Assembly (NCBI GenBank): GCA_003049485.1
Contig: PYST01000067.1
Span: 62,001 to 126,000, forward strand
Length of the DNA stretch: 64,000 bases
Reading direction: 5' to 3'
Source of the DNA: Ophioceras dolichostomum
Lineage: Eukaryota; Ascomycota; Sordariomycetes; Magnaporthales; Ophioceraceae
Shown: one piece after another, positions 1-11,799 of the stretch
Numbering within the stretch: position 1 is the first letter of the stretch
Layout: every line of letters begins with the position of its first letter
Translations under genes and position numbers: made by a program
Notes under the pieces: generated by a model
Seen by the model: the letters and a program-made list of their open reading frames with translations, nothing else
Database searches by the model: none
What the model was told of the DNA's origin: nothing

Positions 1-351
1 GCTGGAGGTCCTCGTCAGGCTCAGGCACAGCATCCTCCCCCCGTTGCACAAGCGCCTGCACTTGCAGCTGCGCCTGCACCGGCACCCGGGCACGCGCATG
101 CCCCTGCCCCCGTGGCGGCGGCGTCTCAGACTCTAGTCTCGCACCCGCACCCGCCACCCAGGCCGATGCCTATGTCGCAGACCCCTATCCCCATCCCGCA
201 TGTCCCGCATACGCTGTCGGCGAACGCGAAGTCTCCGCCCGTCAGGAGCGCTCAGCCCGCCACAGCACCGGCCGCCGGAAGTCCTCCTAGTGCTTCTGGT
301 GATCCGGGACAGGCACCGGCGCCGGCGTCAGCCCCAACGGCGGGTTCTTGA
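1..351 (+). CDS. 3' end of an Ala/Pro-rich protein gene (5' partial)
   Basis: The frame beginning at base 1 is open for 116 codons and stops with TGA at 349-351. The peptide is almost entirely Ala, Pro, Gln, His and Ser with short repeated A-P-A-P blocks, as expected for the disordered C-terminal tail of a larger regulatory or scaffold protein whose start lies left of the window. No domain is visible, so no function can be given. The strong GC-rich third-position bias matches the other genes here and the T-rich sequence beginning directly after the stop looks like a 3' untranslated region. It could be chance openness in GC-rich DNA, hence moderate confidence. Confidence 0.5.
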   Translation, partial: AGGPRQAQAQHPPPVAQAPALAAAPAPAPGHAHAPAPVAAASQTLVSHPHPPPRPMPMSQTPIPIPHVPHTLSANAKSPPVRSAQPATAPAAGSPPSASGDPGQAPAPASAPTAGS

Positions 352-1958
352 GGGAGAATGGATATGATTGGAATACGGGCCATGGTGGAACGGCGTGGGG
401 GGCTTTTTTTTTCGTTCATCAATTTTTGCTTTGGGTTTCTCTGTCTGTGGGTCTTCGGGTCTTTGTTTTCTCTTCGTCTTCCCCCCCCTTTTTTTTCTCT
501 CTCTTCGGATTTGGCTTTACCTCCCATTCTGCCAAATTTTTCGTGGTTCGATCCGACTTTTTTTTCTCCTTCTCGCCTTCCAGTATGGATTGTTAGTAGC
601 TTTCGTTCGTTCTCCTTCTCTATTCGTTTCCTTTTGGTTGATATCCATGCGCTTTTGTGCGATTTCTCTTTTTCCATCTTCTTCCATTGCCTCCTTTTTG
701 GTTCTTCTACTCGGTGACCTCTCACATTTGCCCATTCCTTCTTCTGCTCCCTAGTCTTTCCTAGAGGATTCCGTCTGGGTGTGGGCATGGGACTATGAAG
801 TGATTGTTGGTTGGTCCTGGTTCCTGCACGGCTTGATCCCCTATCGTATTATGCTGTGAGAACATGAGACACTTGCGAGCGGGCGAGCGGCGAGGACACG
901 GCACCGGGGCTTACTTGCACTCAGCCTAGCCGACTGCGGATATGGAAATGAACGCGGTTGATCTGATTGTAGATGATTTGTTGGCTCGAAATCCGAAACT
1001 TCATATAATTACGCATTTCTCGAGCAACGCATTGGGAATGTTGTCCCTCGCGACCTGTGAAGTCGTAGCCAATTAGCTTGGGGGCCCCTACCCCAACAGG
1101 ATTTTCTTGCATCTTTCTCTGCCAGTGAGGAAACCTGTGCCTGAGGCTCCTCGTCCTCTGCCTCCAGGTGCTCCTCATCATCAAAATCCACCACAGAGAA
1201 ACGAACTTGACTCAGGGGATAGCAGAGATCATCGCTTTACAATTACGAGTGAGGCGCAGCCGGTCGAGATATGAAAAGTGTGTCGGTCTTGCGGTCTTGG
1301 TATTCAAGTAAAGCTAGATACATCGAAGTTATCCGATGAAAGATTCCATACTGACTGACATTCGTGCTATCGTACTTGGTGGCCAATGGAGGAGCGAGGC
1401 GAGTGAGGGAGGTCTCACGCTTGTTGGTGATGACGACAGCCGTCATGCCATGTGCCAACCCACGGAGGGCGGCACACCCACCCACTACTGCAATGCCCAC
1501 TACAGGTTGGGCAAAGAGGGATTTGGGTGGGACAGCGGGACTGGGCCGGCCACAGGAGTTCCAAGCCGGGATGTGGGAAGTGGCAGCATAAATTGAGACT
1601 CTCGTTGTTGCGCTAACGTCCATCTGCTCCTTCTTTCCTTTGAACTCTCGGTCTGCATTCCTTCTTTTTCGAGCATTCAACGCCAGTCATCGTCAACCTG
1701 TAAGTCGTCAGGCCGAAAGATTTCCTTCGCCTCACGGGCGTCGTACGCCTGTCTGTCTCTCGCGTGTGCAACACCTGCGCCGTGATGTCGACCCTCCTGA
1801 TCTGAATGCACCCCGCTGATGTCACATCCGGCTCTGCAGCCCTTCAAGCCACCGCACCTCAGCTGTCCATCTGCTCGCCCGCCCGCTTGCAACAACACCC
1901 GCCTATTCTTCGAAGCCCCCGTCTCTCGACAAAAGCCGAAAGAAGCAAAAACCGAACA
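352..1958. other. intergenic region, T-rich then mixed
   Basis: Bases 400-720 are strongly T/TC-rich on the plus strand (runs of 7-9 T), consistent with the 3' untranslated region of the gene ending at 351. The opposite-strand ORF over 252-788 is only the Lys/Arg-rich shadow of this tract. From about 1690 to 1958 the sequence becomes C-rich and pyrimidine-rich and probably holds the promoter and leader of the small gene at 1959. No other gene is supported. Confidence 0.5.
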
Positions 1959-2141
1959 ATGGCCTGCTCATCATCCCGCGGCTCCTTCGTCAACGCAAAC
2001 GGCCCCGGCAGCGCGGCGTCGTCGACCATCTCGAGCATCGTCAAGCCTGCCGAGGCGACGGGCGCGGGCAAGACCAAGTGCATCGAGTGCGGAGACGGGT
2101 GCTCGTGCTGCTGCGTTCCGATCCCTTGTACGGTCATGTAG
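1959..2141 (+). CDS. 60-residue cysteine-rich protein with C-terminal CaaX box
   Basis: The start is set at the ATG in an A-rich, good context (ccgaacaATGG); the open frame also extends upstream to 1806 but that part is of leader type. The first 40 residues are Ser/Ala/Gly-rich with one Cys at position 3. From residue 40 the protein is a cysteine knot-like tail: C41, C44, C48, C50, C51, C52, then C57-T-V-M at the very end. CTVM fits the CaaX rule, and Met at the last position normally means farnesylation. The Cys spacing also resembles a metallothionein or a palmitoylation cluster. No known family is recognised with certainty. Membrane anchoring by farnesyl plus palmitoyl groups is inference. 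Alternatives: a metal-binding peptide, or a lipopeptide precursor. Confidence 0.6.
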   Translation: MACSSSRGSFVNANGPGSAASSTISSIVKPAEATGAGKTKCIECGDGCSCCCVPIPCTVM

Positions 2142-2802
2142 ACGGTACCGGAGACGGGAGAGGCACGGGATAGATAGGGAGGGGGAGAGTATCGAAACTC
2201 AGTCGGTTGGTTACCTACCTTACCCCTAAGCATACAGTATTTTGGGGCAGGCGTTGGATAATGGGAGTTGGTTTCTGATGGAGCGAGCGAGTGCGCTGGT
2301 GATCCATATTCAGGATGGCATTTGCATGCGGGGGCTTGATCCTGGGACGGCGGAGGGACGACTGGCTGTCAAGACAGCGCGGGTTGTAACCCTTCGCTTG
2401 ACTAGACTTTGCTACTGAATGACTGGGAAAGCCACAAAATACCAAACAACAATGTTCTTGATATTTTTGCCTGCCGAATATCTTTTTGCTCCCGGAGTAG
2501 GTGGCCTCGTGGACCGCGGCCAACAGTGATGATGATCGAACTGGCCAAACAAGGCACCAAACATCAAGTAGGAAGACAAACGGGACAAAAGAACGCCATG
2601 GAAATGCTCACTGAAACCAAACCAAACGCCTCGGCCATAAACGCAGAGCGCCGCTGACGGATGGGGAGCCACTACTCCGTCCCGATCAGTAAGTAGCACT
2701 TTCGAGAACCCGTTTCTCGTGGCTACTAATTATCAATCGCCAGAAAACACCACCTCATACCCGACACACCAGCTGGCCCCTCCCTCCTCTCCATCTTCCT
2801 CA
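2142..2802. other. intergenic region between two convergent genes
   Basis: The region holds the 3' ends of the small plus-strand gene (stop at 2141) and the minus-strand TAPT1 gene (stop at 2803). A TACCTACCTTACC tract lies at 2211-2223. Short ORFs on both strands show no recognisable protein. Nothing else is seen. Confidence 0.5.
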
Positions 2803-5800
2803 TCACCAAATCCTCTTCGCAACCATCTCATACCGACTAATCTTCCCCAAGTCCCTATCGCTCCTCTCCCTCTTATTCGCGTTCCTTCTCTCCTGATTCT
2901 GAACCCTGTTCAAGCCTTCCTTGTCGTCCGCATACAACCAACCCCTCCTCTCATCACCGACCTCGACCTGTCCGTATCCGCCCACGCGCCGACTGCCCTT
3001 CTGGTCGAACACCTCGGGCTCCATCGTCCCCGCGGCGACGGCCATCTCCCTCCTGCGCATGGCCGCGTAGCGCGACCGAGAGTACCGCAGTAGCAGCATG
3101 CCGAGGATAAGCTTGACTACCAGCAGCACGAGGAAGAAAAGAAAGAAGACGACCAGCATCGTCAGCGCGGCGATAGCGTCGTCTGAGGTGAAGCGGCGGC
3201 CGAACAGCGAGAGGCCGCGCGGGAGCGAGTCGGGTGCGGCCGAGAAGGTCGAGGTGTGCTGAGGCAGGCCGTGGACGGCACGGCCGAGTGCGTTGCGGAT
3301 CAGCGTATCGAAGCGTTCGAGAGCGGCGGCCATAGCGGGGGAGGACGGGGTTGCGGTTGAGGACTCGGCTAGGGCTGTTTGGGTGGACGGCGGAAGGGGA
3401 GCCGGGAGGAGGGTCGCGAGGAACATGTGGTAGGTTTGCACGGAGGCGCGGATGAAGAGGCAGGAGAGGGGGAGGAGGGGCAGGCCGAGGCGGCGAGTTA
3501 GGGAGGGGGTCACGAAGGCCTGTAAGGGTTGGAAGGGGTTTGGGTCAGCATGTGGATGTTGGACGAGACATGTTGTGAGAGAGACCAGGACGCTATTCGG
3601 GATAGATAGAAAGGAAGATAAAGCTGACATTAGTGTAGTAGTCCTTGCACAAGATATCGAGCACGCGGCTATAAAAGTTCGGCTTGATGTTGTTGAACTT
3701 ATTGATGTACGCGTGCTTGATCCAGTCGACGATTGTCTCACTGCCAGTAACAATGAGGAACGGCGACAGGACCTCGCCAGACCACAGCCACGCCGGTAGC
3801 GCCGTAAAGCTGGCTGGTAGGATCGAGGCGCTATGCAGTGGCACTTTCAGGTTTGACGACCCAGAATCGCCCCCGCTCCCGAACTCCCCTCCTGCGCTGG
3901 GCCCGCCCATACCACCGAGTCCCCCACCACCCGTCCCACCACCCGTACCCGCGCCGGGTATCGTAAGCCCGCCCACCTCGACGATGTTGCGCATGGCGAT
4001 GATAAGCAGCATGATCCACAGCTGGAAACGCTCGACGACGTCAGCGCATGTCAGCTGGAACGTGTTCTCCTTTTCGAACCGCTTGAATACGCTGCTCTTG
4101 ATCTCGACAAACTGGTTCGAGATCAGCAGCGTGAGCAGCGCGTTCGAATAGCTGTTGACGGCGACGTTGAGCGTGATAACCTGGTAGAACAGCGCCACGG
4201 CGTGCGTGATGTTGTACGCCAGCGCGAGCAGGAACATGCCAAAGGGGAGCAGCACTTTGGAGCGACCGCTCTGCGGGTCGCGCGAGAGCACTTCGGACGA
4301 GAACAGGCACTCGAAGATGTCCTGCCCCAGCGCGGACAGCAGGCGGTCCCCGACCTCGAGGCCGTTGTAGATGACGTACAGCTTGATGGCGGACTGCGCG
4401 CGGATGAAATGGTACATCCGGCTGGCGTCGAGCCTCATAAGCACGATGCTGCTGACGAGGATCACGAGCCCCTGGAGGATGTCGGCTTTGTGGAAGGACG
4501 TTAGGCCAGAGGGAAGCGATTTTGTGCGACGGTGGCGGAAGCCTCCGCGGCCGCCATGGTGAACGTGTCGACGACCGCGGTGATGAGGCTCTTGGGGTTG
4601 GGGCGGCTGCGCTTGGCTCTGGCTCTGGCTCTGGCTCTGAGACTGAGTGTGCTCGTGGCCCTGGCTCTGTTCTCGATTTTGGCTCCTGTTTCGGCTCGCG
4701 TTTCGGGTACGGCTGTGGCCTCGGCGAGCCTGGAGGTTGGAAGCGTGGGAGTTGGAGTTCAACTGAGAATACGAGTTTGACCTCGACTGGGCTCGGCTCG
4801 GATTCCTGAGCGCCATGGTGGTTGCCGTGGTGGTCGCCGCCGCACTGTTGATATTTGTGGTGCTACTGCTGCTACTTACAGTCGTCGGATGAGCATTCTC
4901 CCCGACGGGCGGCGCAGTCCGAGACGGCTGCTGGCCGTCCAAAGCGACAGTGGTGCTCGACACGCTACCCACGGACGGGTCTCGCACGCGGCTGCGACTG
5001 CGGGACTCCTCGCCTGCGGAGCTCCGATCGATACGCGAGGCAGCTCTACCCCGTGCGCGACCTCGACGCCACCACCGCCCCATGCCAAACCAGACGTAGC
5101 CGATAGCCCAACGCGACTCCTTACCGACAACGTAGGCCCACCACTTGACCAGCACGCCGATGGCGATAACAAACCGCATGGGAAGGATCGTAAAGGTCCA
5201 TAAAAAGGCATCTAGGCACGCCAAGGCACCGAAAAGTATAGTGCGCTCGAGGAAGGAGGGGAGGAGGAGGAAGTTCTTGAGGCGCTCGAGCTTGACTGCA
5301 CTTGACTCGTAGGGGATGTCGTTTGAATACGAGTGGTGGATGTACAGCGGGCTGGGCCGCTGGCCGGCGAGCTCGAGCTGTAGGAATGTGGGCACCGACA
5401 TGGGCGGTAGAGGGAAGGTCGGGGCAACAGCGGCAGGGATGGCGGGTGAAGGAGCTGCTGGTGCTGCTGCTGGCATAGCCGCATTTGCTGCGGCAATCGT
5501 ATCGTCTTCATACTGCTGTTGCAGGTCGCTAGCAGATGCAGCATGTTCGGATGACAGCTCAGCTACCGCTGGCGTTGTGGCTGCCGCCGTGGCCGACATC
5601 GCCGGCAAGAGAGTACTGGCAGCTTCGAGGTTGAGTGGTGCCGGTATGGTGAAGTTGCCGTTCGGGGGCTTCGGACTAGGTTGGAAGGAGTTCCGGCGGT
5701 GTGTGTTGGTGGTTGTGTGGGTCGCCGAAGGCTGGCTGGCGGGCTGGCTGGCGCTCGAATTCCGCCGGTTGATCGGCGGTGTGGACACCGTACGCGGGGA

Positions 5801-6700
5801 TACACTGGGTCTGGAGGTTGCGGAGGCCGGACCGGAGATGAGGGCCTGAATGTCCGAAGTCAAAGAGCTCTTGCTCCGGCCATGTCCTGGCCTGTCCGAC
5901 AGGCCGCTTTCGAACGCGGAGGCGGCGGCAGCGGCGGCAGACCGGCTTACCGAATCGGCCAAACCGGCCGATAGTGGGAAGTCGAGCGTCCGATTGGGGA
6001 TCGTCGCAACCGGCAGCGACTCGGGCGAGGAGGCGAGCTCCTGAATCTTGCTGGCCGACAGGCGCCGGATCCTATCATGACCGCCACCCTGCTGCCTCGT
6101 GAAGGACTCGTTGCGTGGTCGGCTCCTGCTGTGCGAGGTTTCCGTTTCCAACTTCAGGTTCCTTTCCGTCTTTCCATCCTCCTTGGCCTTTGTCCCGTTG
6201 TGCATATAAATCTCGCTGTCGGTAGTGGCGGTCGAGGAGGAAGTCGCCGTCCAGTCAGCCGCGGGCCCCTGCCGCTCGCTGTGGGAGCTCCCTTCGTGGC
6301 TGGTGATGCCGGTGGTGCCGTGGACGTGATGACCGTTACGGATGCCGTTTCCGTACCTTCGCTTTTCATCGTCATCATCTTGCGCCGCTGATGACGTGAA
6401 TGGGTGTTGTTCCGTTGCGACCGGCGATCGCGATCCCACAGCGGTGGGCGTGACCGCTGGCGGTGTGGGGAGAGGCGATGGCAATTGAAGGCTTGTATCT
6501 TGCTTCGTAGACAACCCGTTCAAGCCGTTGATGGCCAGGCCGTTGCTTGTCCAAATAGCCCCTTCGGTAGCTCTGGCTGTTATACTCTGCGACTCCGTAG
6601 TCGATGGTGGTTGTGGCCGCGCGTCGTCGTTGATTCGGTCATGGCTCTCACTCGCCACCGGAGCTCGTCGCGACTCGTCCTCCGTACCAGCTCCCCCCAT
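2803..6700 (-). CDS. TAPT1/Emp65 family multi-pass membrane protein
   Basis: Two exons, 6700-3629 and 3519-2803, join across a 109-nt intron (GTCAGC...TTACAG, phase 0) to give 1262 residues. Residues 1-455 are Ser/Thr/Ala-rich and disordered. A conserved block from about 450 (FLQLELAGQRPSPLY, then the hydrophobic LERLKNFLLLPSFLERTILF) starts the family domain. An Arg/Ser/Gln-rich insertion of roughly 200 residues with (SQ)n follows, then the core from about 738 with several membrane helices, the signature GDRLLSALGQDIFECLFS, ALLTLLISNQFVEIKSSVFK and WIKHAYINKFN, and a last helix in exon 2 (TMLVVFFLFFLVLLVVKLI). In yeast the family member Emp65 works in the endoplasmic reticulum with the SUN protein Slp1 in protein quality control; in vertebrates TAPT1 acts at the cilium base. 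ER location here is by family. The gene is read away from the GNAT gene. Confidence 0.93.
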
Positions 6701-7780
6701 CTTGGACGATTTTTCCGTCTGCCAGGAACGCTCGGGGCAAATGCGTGCTCAGATCATTTCTTGAGTCTTTGCGGGTAGCTGCTTGTCGAGGCGATGCCGC
6801 ACTATCGTCGTCGACGGAGAGCGGGGACTGAGTAGAGGATGATTTGTCTTGAACAACAGCCTCAATGGTGCACATCCTTTGTTGAAGCTGCGAGGTGGCG
6901 TTACGTCAGTCCAATGACACTCAGCAGGGCAGGTGCTGCCAGGGGGCACAGGTTCGGCGGGATCGGCTGCATGGAGCCTCCTGTGAGCTTAAATTCCTGG
7001 GGTCCAATCACACAGCGATAGTGAGGAGTAACACCTAGATCCTAGTAGGCCCAGCGCCCAAATAGCGCATGATTTCAGCAGCCCTTCAGGCACGGATTCC
7101 CGATAGCTTTCTCGTCTTTCGCAGTCAATAATCAGTGCTGAGGAATATAACACATCTCAACTGGCTCACGAGACAGGGGTTGAAAGGCGTCGTTTCGCTT
7201 TCTTGACCACATTGCCTGACATCGGGCCCGACAACCTAATATTCCGTATCATACATTCCGACCCGATGCGATCCATGTCATTTTCTTCATGCACAGTCCC
7301 GAGGTGGTGGCCGGACCCGTTCCCCGGCCGGCCCATCCAGGTCACGCCGGCCCTCGGCCCTCCAACGCCTTACCAGTCGCCGGCACTCACTTCGGAATTC
7401 GGTCCTCATCGCCTCCTTTTCACTCCCTTCTTCCTAAGTCGTACATGGTGTCCGTCTGATACGAAAATGCCGGGAACTCCTTCCTCCCACATCGGTGTGC
7501 AAGCATCACGCCATTTGCTATCCATAATGCAGTCAATAGTCTCAATCTCAATGACTGGGAGGATTCGGTGACTCAGTCGTGTGCACGCCCTTTTGTCATT
7601 GCTGTTCGCTGGTTTGCTGTGGATATATGTTGTAGTATAAGTAGACCGATGAGGACGCGTTGTCTTTGCATCGTTCTGCGATATCGAGCTACACCTACTA
7701 AATACAAGATTATGTCGAGAATTTCTGCCTAGGTGCTTCTTTCTATACACCAATTGTGTTTTGTTTTTGTGCATCTCAAC
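6701..7780. other. divergent promoter region between TAPT1 and GNAT genes
   Basis: About 1.08 kb between two divergent starts (6700 minus, 7781 plus). A short Lys/Ser ORF on the minus strand directly upstream of TAPT1 (6875-6648) is probably its leader. A pyrimidine-rich tract with ttttgtttttgtgc lies just before the acetyltransferase start. No further gene seen. Confidence 0.5.
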
Positions 7781-8593
7781 ATGTCTCAGCCACCACTCCA
7801 GCCCGACAGTCTCCACGCACCAGTGCCGGTGCCGGTGTCGGAGGCGTCCGGCGTCACCCTCATCGCCGGGCAAGCGGCACCACCAACTCTTCCATCCCCG
7901 GATCCTTCTTCAAACCAGGCAGAGCTCGAAATAGAGATAGCCCTCGTCCCCGCCTCGGCCGCAGCAGACGGGGCGCTCGTCTCCCGTCTCGTCACGGTCA
8001 TCAACGACGCCTTCAATCTAGCCGACCGCGATCTATGGAAGCCACCAGCCCCTCTCCGGACCGACGCCGCAGAAGTCCGGGAATGCATCAAGGGAAGCCA
8101 TCTATTCTGGGCTTGGAAGCCGTCGCCTTTGCCCAGCAGCAGTAGACTTTGCACGTCCCCGGATGGCACCGTCGCAGCCACCACTACCACCTCCGCCTCC
8201 ACCACCACCACCACTGGGCCGGCCTGTCCTCCAAGTCTCGAGAACCTGGTGGGATGCATCACCGTAGTCTTCCGGCAAGACCCAGGCGACTCATCGCCGG
8301 TGCCAATTCTGGGCATGCTGGCCTGCGACGCGCCGTATCTGGGCGCCGGCGTGGGACGCAAGCTGATTCGGTTCGGCGAGGACGAGGCCCGGCGACGGGG
8401 GGCGACCAAGGCGCGCATCGAGCTGCTCGTTCCGTGCGTGGGAACTCACAAGAGCAAGTCGCGGCTGGCGGCGTGGTATACGCGGTCCGGGTACGCGCAC
8501 GCCCGGACAGATAGGGTCGAGGATCACTTGCCCCGTTTGATTCCGTTTATGCTGGGACCGATGGAGTTGCATATTTTCGATAAAGCATTGTGA
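7781..8593 (+). CDS. GNAT-family N-acetyltransferase
   Basis: A single exon of 270 residues from the ATG at 7781 (context caacATGtct); an upstream in-frame ATG at 7733 would add 16 hydrophobic residues and is less likely. The first 45 residues are Pro/Ala/Ser-rich. The GNAT fold starts near residue 47 (EIEIALVPAS), with a Ser/Thr low-complexity insert including a Thr-run around 135-150. Motif A, the acetyl-CoA pyrophosphate loop, is seen as LGAGVGRKLIRFGEDEARRRG, followed by the strand ARIELLVP and the motif B region WYTRSGYAHARTD that closes the fold. The acceptor substrate cannot be told from sequence. It converges on the F-box gene, with 412 bases between the two stop codons. Confidence 0.85.
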   Translation: MSQPPLQPDSLHAPVPVPVSEASGVTLIAGQAAPPTLPSPDPSSNQAELEIEIALVPASAAADGALVSRLVTVINDAFNLADRDLWKPPAPLRTDAAEVRECIKGSHLFWAWKPSPLPSSSRLCTSPDGTVAATTTTSASTTTTTGPACPPSLENLVGCITVVFRQDPGDSSPVPILGMLACDAPYLGAGVGRKLIRFGEDEARRRGATKARIELLVPCVGTHKSKSRLAAWYTRSGYAHARTDRVEDHLPRLIPFMLGPMELHIFDKAL

Positions 8594-9005
8594 CGAAAGG
8601 CGCGAGCTTTGGGAAGTATAGAAGGGGTGTAAAGGGGGTATGATAGGTACTTAAGTAGTTTGGGTAAAGGTGTAGAGTTCAACTAAGTCAATTCTTGTCT
8701 AGAGAGGGCGGCTGGGGAGAACTCTGTTTGGCGAGAGGCGCGCATGAGATAGGGACGTGAGATGTTACTGGCGTGCGAAGAAAGGGTGGGAGGGACATCT
8801 GTGGCGTTGCGAGCGTTGGACACTGGGCATAAGTGCCGAAATAAACCCATCAAGCCGTAGCCGAGCATCATCATCATTGCTATCATACAATATCATACCT
8901 ACCTAATCATACATTTTGAAGGTAGGGACCTATCTCTCCACTCCGACCCCTTCGCCCATCAAACCATCGTCATCATACTCACCGACTTTCCTCCCTCCCC
9001 TCCGC
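8594..9005. other. intergenic region between convergent GNAT and F-box genes
   Basis: Holds the two 3' untranslated regions. The left part is AG-rich and the right part (8930-9005) strongly CT-rich on the plus strand. No gene is seen. Confidence 0.5.
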
Positions 9006-11682
9006 CTAGCCCTCCCGACCAATCCTCTCCCAAAACCTCCTCAGCTTCCAAACCTTTCCCACACCTCTACTCTCCTCCCACCTCCTCACCCCTTCCCCCC
9101 TCAACCTTACCTCCCCATTCCACACCCCTCCAACAAACCTCCTCAGCCCATCCTTCACCCTCTCCCTCTCAACCGCGCGCTTTTTCGCGACGATAGCTGG
9201 CGCTACGTGTCCGATCCCCGGGGCGCATTCCGCGGGGAGCACGCAGCGCTCCACGAGCGCCTCCGGGGAAGGGCGGACGGCGAGCCGTCGCGACAGGCGG
9301 ATCGACGCGATAGACCGCGACAGCTTCCGGGACACGGCCGTGGTGTGGGTTATGAAAATTGAGCGCGCGATGAGGTCCGCGAGAGAGGGGCGGTAGGGCG
9401 AAAAGAGCAAGGGGGGCAGGATGGAGCGCGTGTATCGGAGGCGCAGGACGTGCAGGATGGGCGCGAGGGAGAGGGTCCGGAGGTGGTGGTTCGTCTGGGG
9501 TTCGATTACAAACAAAAATAAGGTTAGCAAACTGATGTTTTGATGTATGATGGTGTTCCGGGTGCCCAGATTTAAGGCTCAGGTTCTAGGTTGATGAGGA
9601 GAAGGGTAGAAAGTATTAGGTTGAGGCAACAAGGGTCGGATGTAACGGGGAATTCGGTCTCTGCTAGACGGGGATTGTCGGTGACGGGGTGAGAGGCAGC
9701 AGCCTAGACGGGCCGTGATAGGGCACCGAAGCCAGGAGCCATCCATCTGCGCGCTCTAACAGACTGAGAGGGCTGAGCTAAGCAGCGAGGAGCGTGTCCG
9801 ACGGGCCATCGTTGTCCTCTGTACAATCAGGCCCCAACATCCTTCCCATTCTCTTGCAACTCGTAGGTACGTACGTACTTACGGAAGTAGACAAAAGATT
9901 GGGCATGACGAATGTGGAAGGCAGGCAGGGGAGGAGTAGCAAGCCGTGGGAGGGGTGGACCTCGGAGGCGAGGCTTGGGGTTCACGCAATGGAAAAAGAC
10001 TCTGCTCAGGGGTGAGGGGAAAGGGCAAAGCGGCCGCCGCCGACCTCTGGGAATTTTCAACTCATTGAATGCAGGTATGACCAATGGAGGTATGGCTTTC
10101 TCCCTCCTGCACGTTGCGGGGGAACGAGAGCGGGGGGACAGATGGTTGTTGGGATGACTACTGAGAAACTCGTAGATAACGAGTGTGCATTCCGTAAGAG
10201 GGTTCGGTGTAGGGAATGGGATGGATGGAAGGGGTTTGGTAGTCCCGCATGCATGTGCCTTGGGTCTTTGCTGTGTTGTCCACATGCGCGAGGTAGGGAG
10301 ACGGAGGACTCAGGATGAGGTGGGAGAGAAGAGGTTGGGGCCCCAGTGGTACTGGTCGTGGTGGTTGGTTGGTGGACGTGAGCGGGCATAAGGACTGGGG
10401 GCGTGCGTGGGATGGACAGAAAACTCACCCTTGAGGTCGCCAGCAGATCGCAGACGTCGAGATAGCCAAAGATATGGAATAGAACCTCGTTTGGGAGGTC
10501 GTCCAGTCCGCGCCGCCCTGTTGCTGATGGTGCTGGTGCTGGAACTGCAACTCTCACTTGCTCTCCCAGCAGAGGAGACCCACAGAAGCAACAGCAGGAG
10601 GGTACATAGCGTTCTGAGACGGACATGTCGCCCCTCAGCGCCGGCGAAAAGGGCGACGGCGACGAGGGTGGTGATTGTATTATTGGCCGCGGGGGTGCAA
10701 GTGCATGTTCCCCGGTGTTGGCGCAGGTTGATGAGTTGGTTATGGTAATGTCGGTGCAGACGGACGAGTCCATGGCGGTATCTATGGCAGCAGCGCTGTT
10801 GCCGCGGCGAGCTTCGAGATATGAGTCATGGGAGAACGAGTGATAGCGTCGGCGATGGGAACGGTGGCGGGATTCGTGTACGCCTCTTATTTGCAGAGCC
10901 CGCCCACCCCGAGTTGCTTCTGCTGCAGAGCAGGCGCAGACCCAGCAGCAATATTGGCGGCAGGCCGAGGGTCTAGATGCTGAGGAACCGTAGGACATTG
11001 CCCTGATTAGGGTTTGGCTCCTCGAATGCGCGTTGGTGTGGATATCTCTGGGCCCGAGTGCAGCACCCTGTTGCTGAGAGGGGGCGACGTCAATGGGGAG
11101 GGGAAAGAGAAGGGGAAGGGGAAGGGACCGGGTGGTGGTGGTGGTTGTCGTCGTCGCATGGCCAGTGTCCTCATCTTCGCCGTGCCTATCATCAGCAGCA
11201 TTGACAGAAGGGTCCGCTCCAGCGACGGTCGTTGCAGCCTTTTGCTCCGCTACGCCTGCAGTCCCGCCGGTTGACGGACTAGCTGACGAATGGTCGCCGC
11301 AGGTAGGCAGCCACGAAACGGGGTTCGGCGCAGAATGTGTTGGACTGCAGCTGTGCATATCACCCAGAAACTGCGGGCCAGCCTTTGCTGAGCTGTCCGC
11401 CGCGTTACAGCAGTAGGCGGGCTCCCCGCCGAGTTCGCGTTGGCTCGACGTTGGCCCCTTCGTTGCATCGCCTAAAGTCTCCTCTCCCACAAGTTCCTGC
11501 TGTACCTCTCCTGGCTGGTCGCCATCCCCTTTCTCCACTGGTTCTTCATATTCATCTGCTTTTCTTCCCGGTATGGGTTGTAGCAGTACCAGCGCCGTTA
11601 AAGCTGCTGATGCGTCCGGCGGAGTTTGTGCAACCCCTGAGAGACGGGTTCCTTGGAAAGGGTGTGTGGGTTGACTCATCAT
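9006..11682 (-). CDS. F-box protein
   Basis: Exon 1 (11682-10429) and exon 2 (9494-9006) join in phase 0 across a long intron with textbook borders (AAGG|GTGAGT ... CCCCAG|ACG), giving up to 580 residues. The F-box, DDLPNEVLFHIFGYLDVCDL, occupies about residues 390-415 and runs straight into LATSR|TNHHLRTLSLAPILH, a junction that makes sense as one conserved block. Downstream comes the family-typical RPSLADLIARSIFITHTTAVS and RPSPEALVERCVLP. F-box proteins bind Skp1 and bring substrates to SCF ubiquitin ligases. The 385 residues before the F-box are low complexity; an internal ATG at about 10590 (MSVSERYV, then CCCFCG) may be the real start. Stop is TAG. The gene family is conserved in filamentous ascomycetes; the substrate is unknown. 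Confidence 0.85.
9495..10428 (-). other. 934-nt intron of the F-box gene
   Basis: Bounded by GTGAGT on the donor side and CCCCAG on the acceptor side. Conserved coding sequence is continuous across it, so no hidden exon is needed. The other coding introns I could place in this window are 91-202 nt, so this one is several-fold longer. It contains a GTACGTACGTAC run near 9867-9878 but no recognisable gene on either strand. Confidence 0.75.
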
Positions 11683-11799
11683 GCCTATGCTTTGATGGCA
11701 GGGCAGATACAGAAGGCGGGGAAAGAGAAGGAGGGGGCAAAGGGCGACCGGATGCCGGCAATTATCAGCTGGCCGGCCGAGCGTTGGAGCGTAAAGCGT

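Noticed and set aside
252..788. 178-residue Lys/Arg-rich minus ORF
   Set aside because: It lies in T-rich DNA after the stop of the left-end gene and is only its complement.
10057..10428. continuation of the F-box exon past the donor
   Set aside because: The frame is open but conserved sequence resumes only at 9494 after a proper acceptor, so this part is intron.
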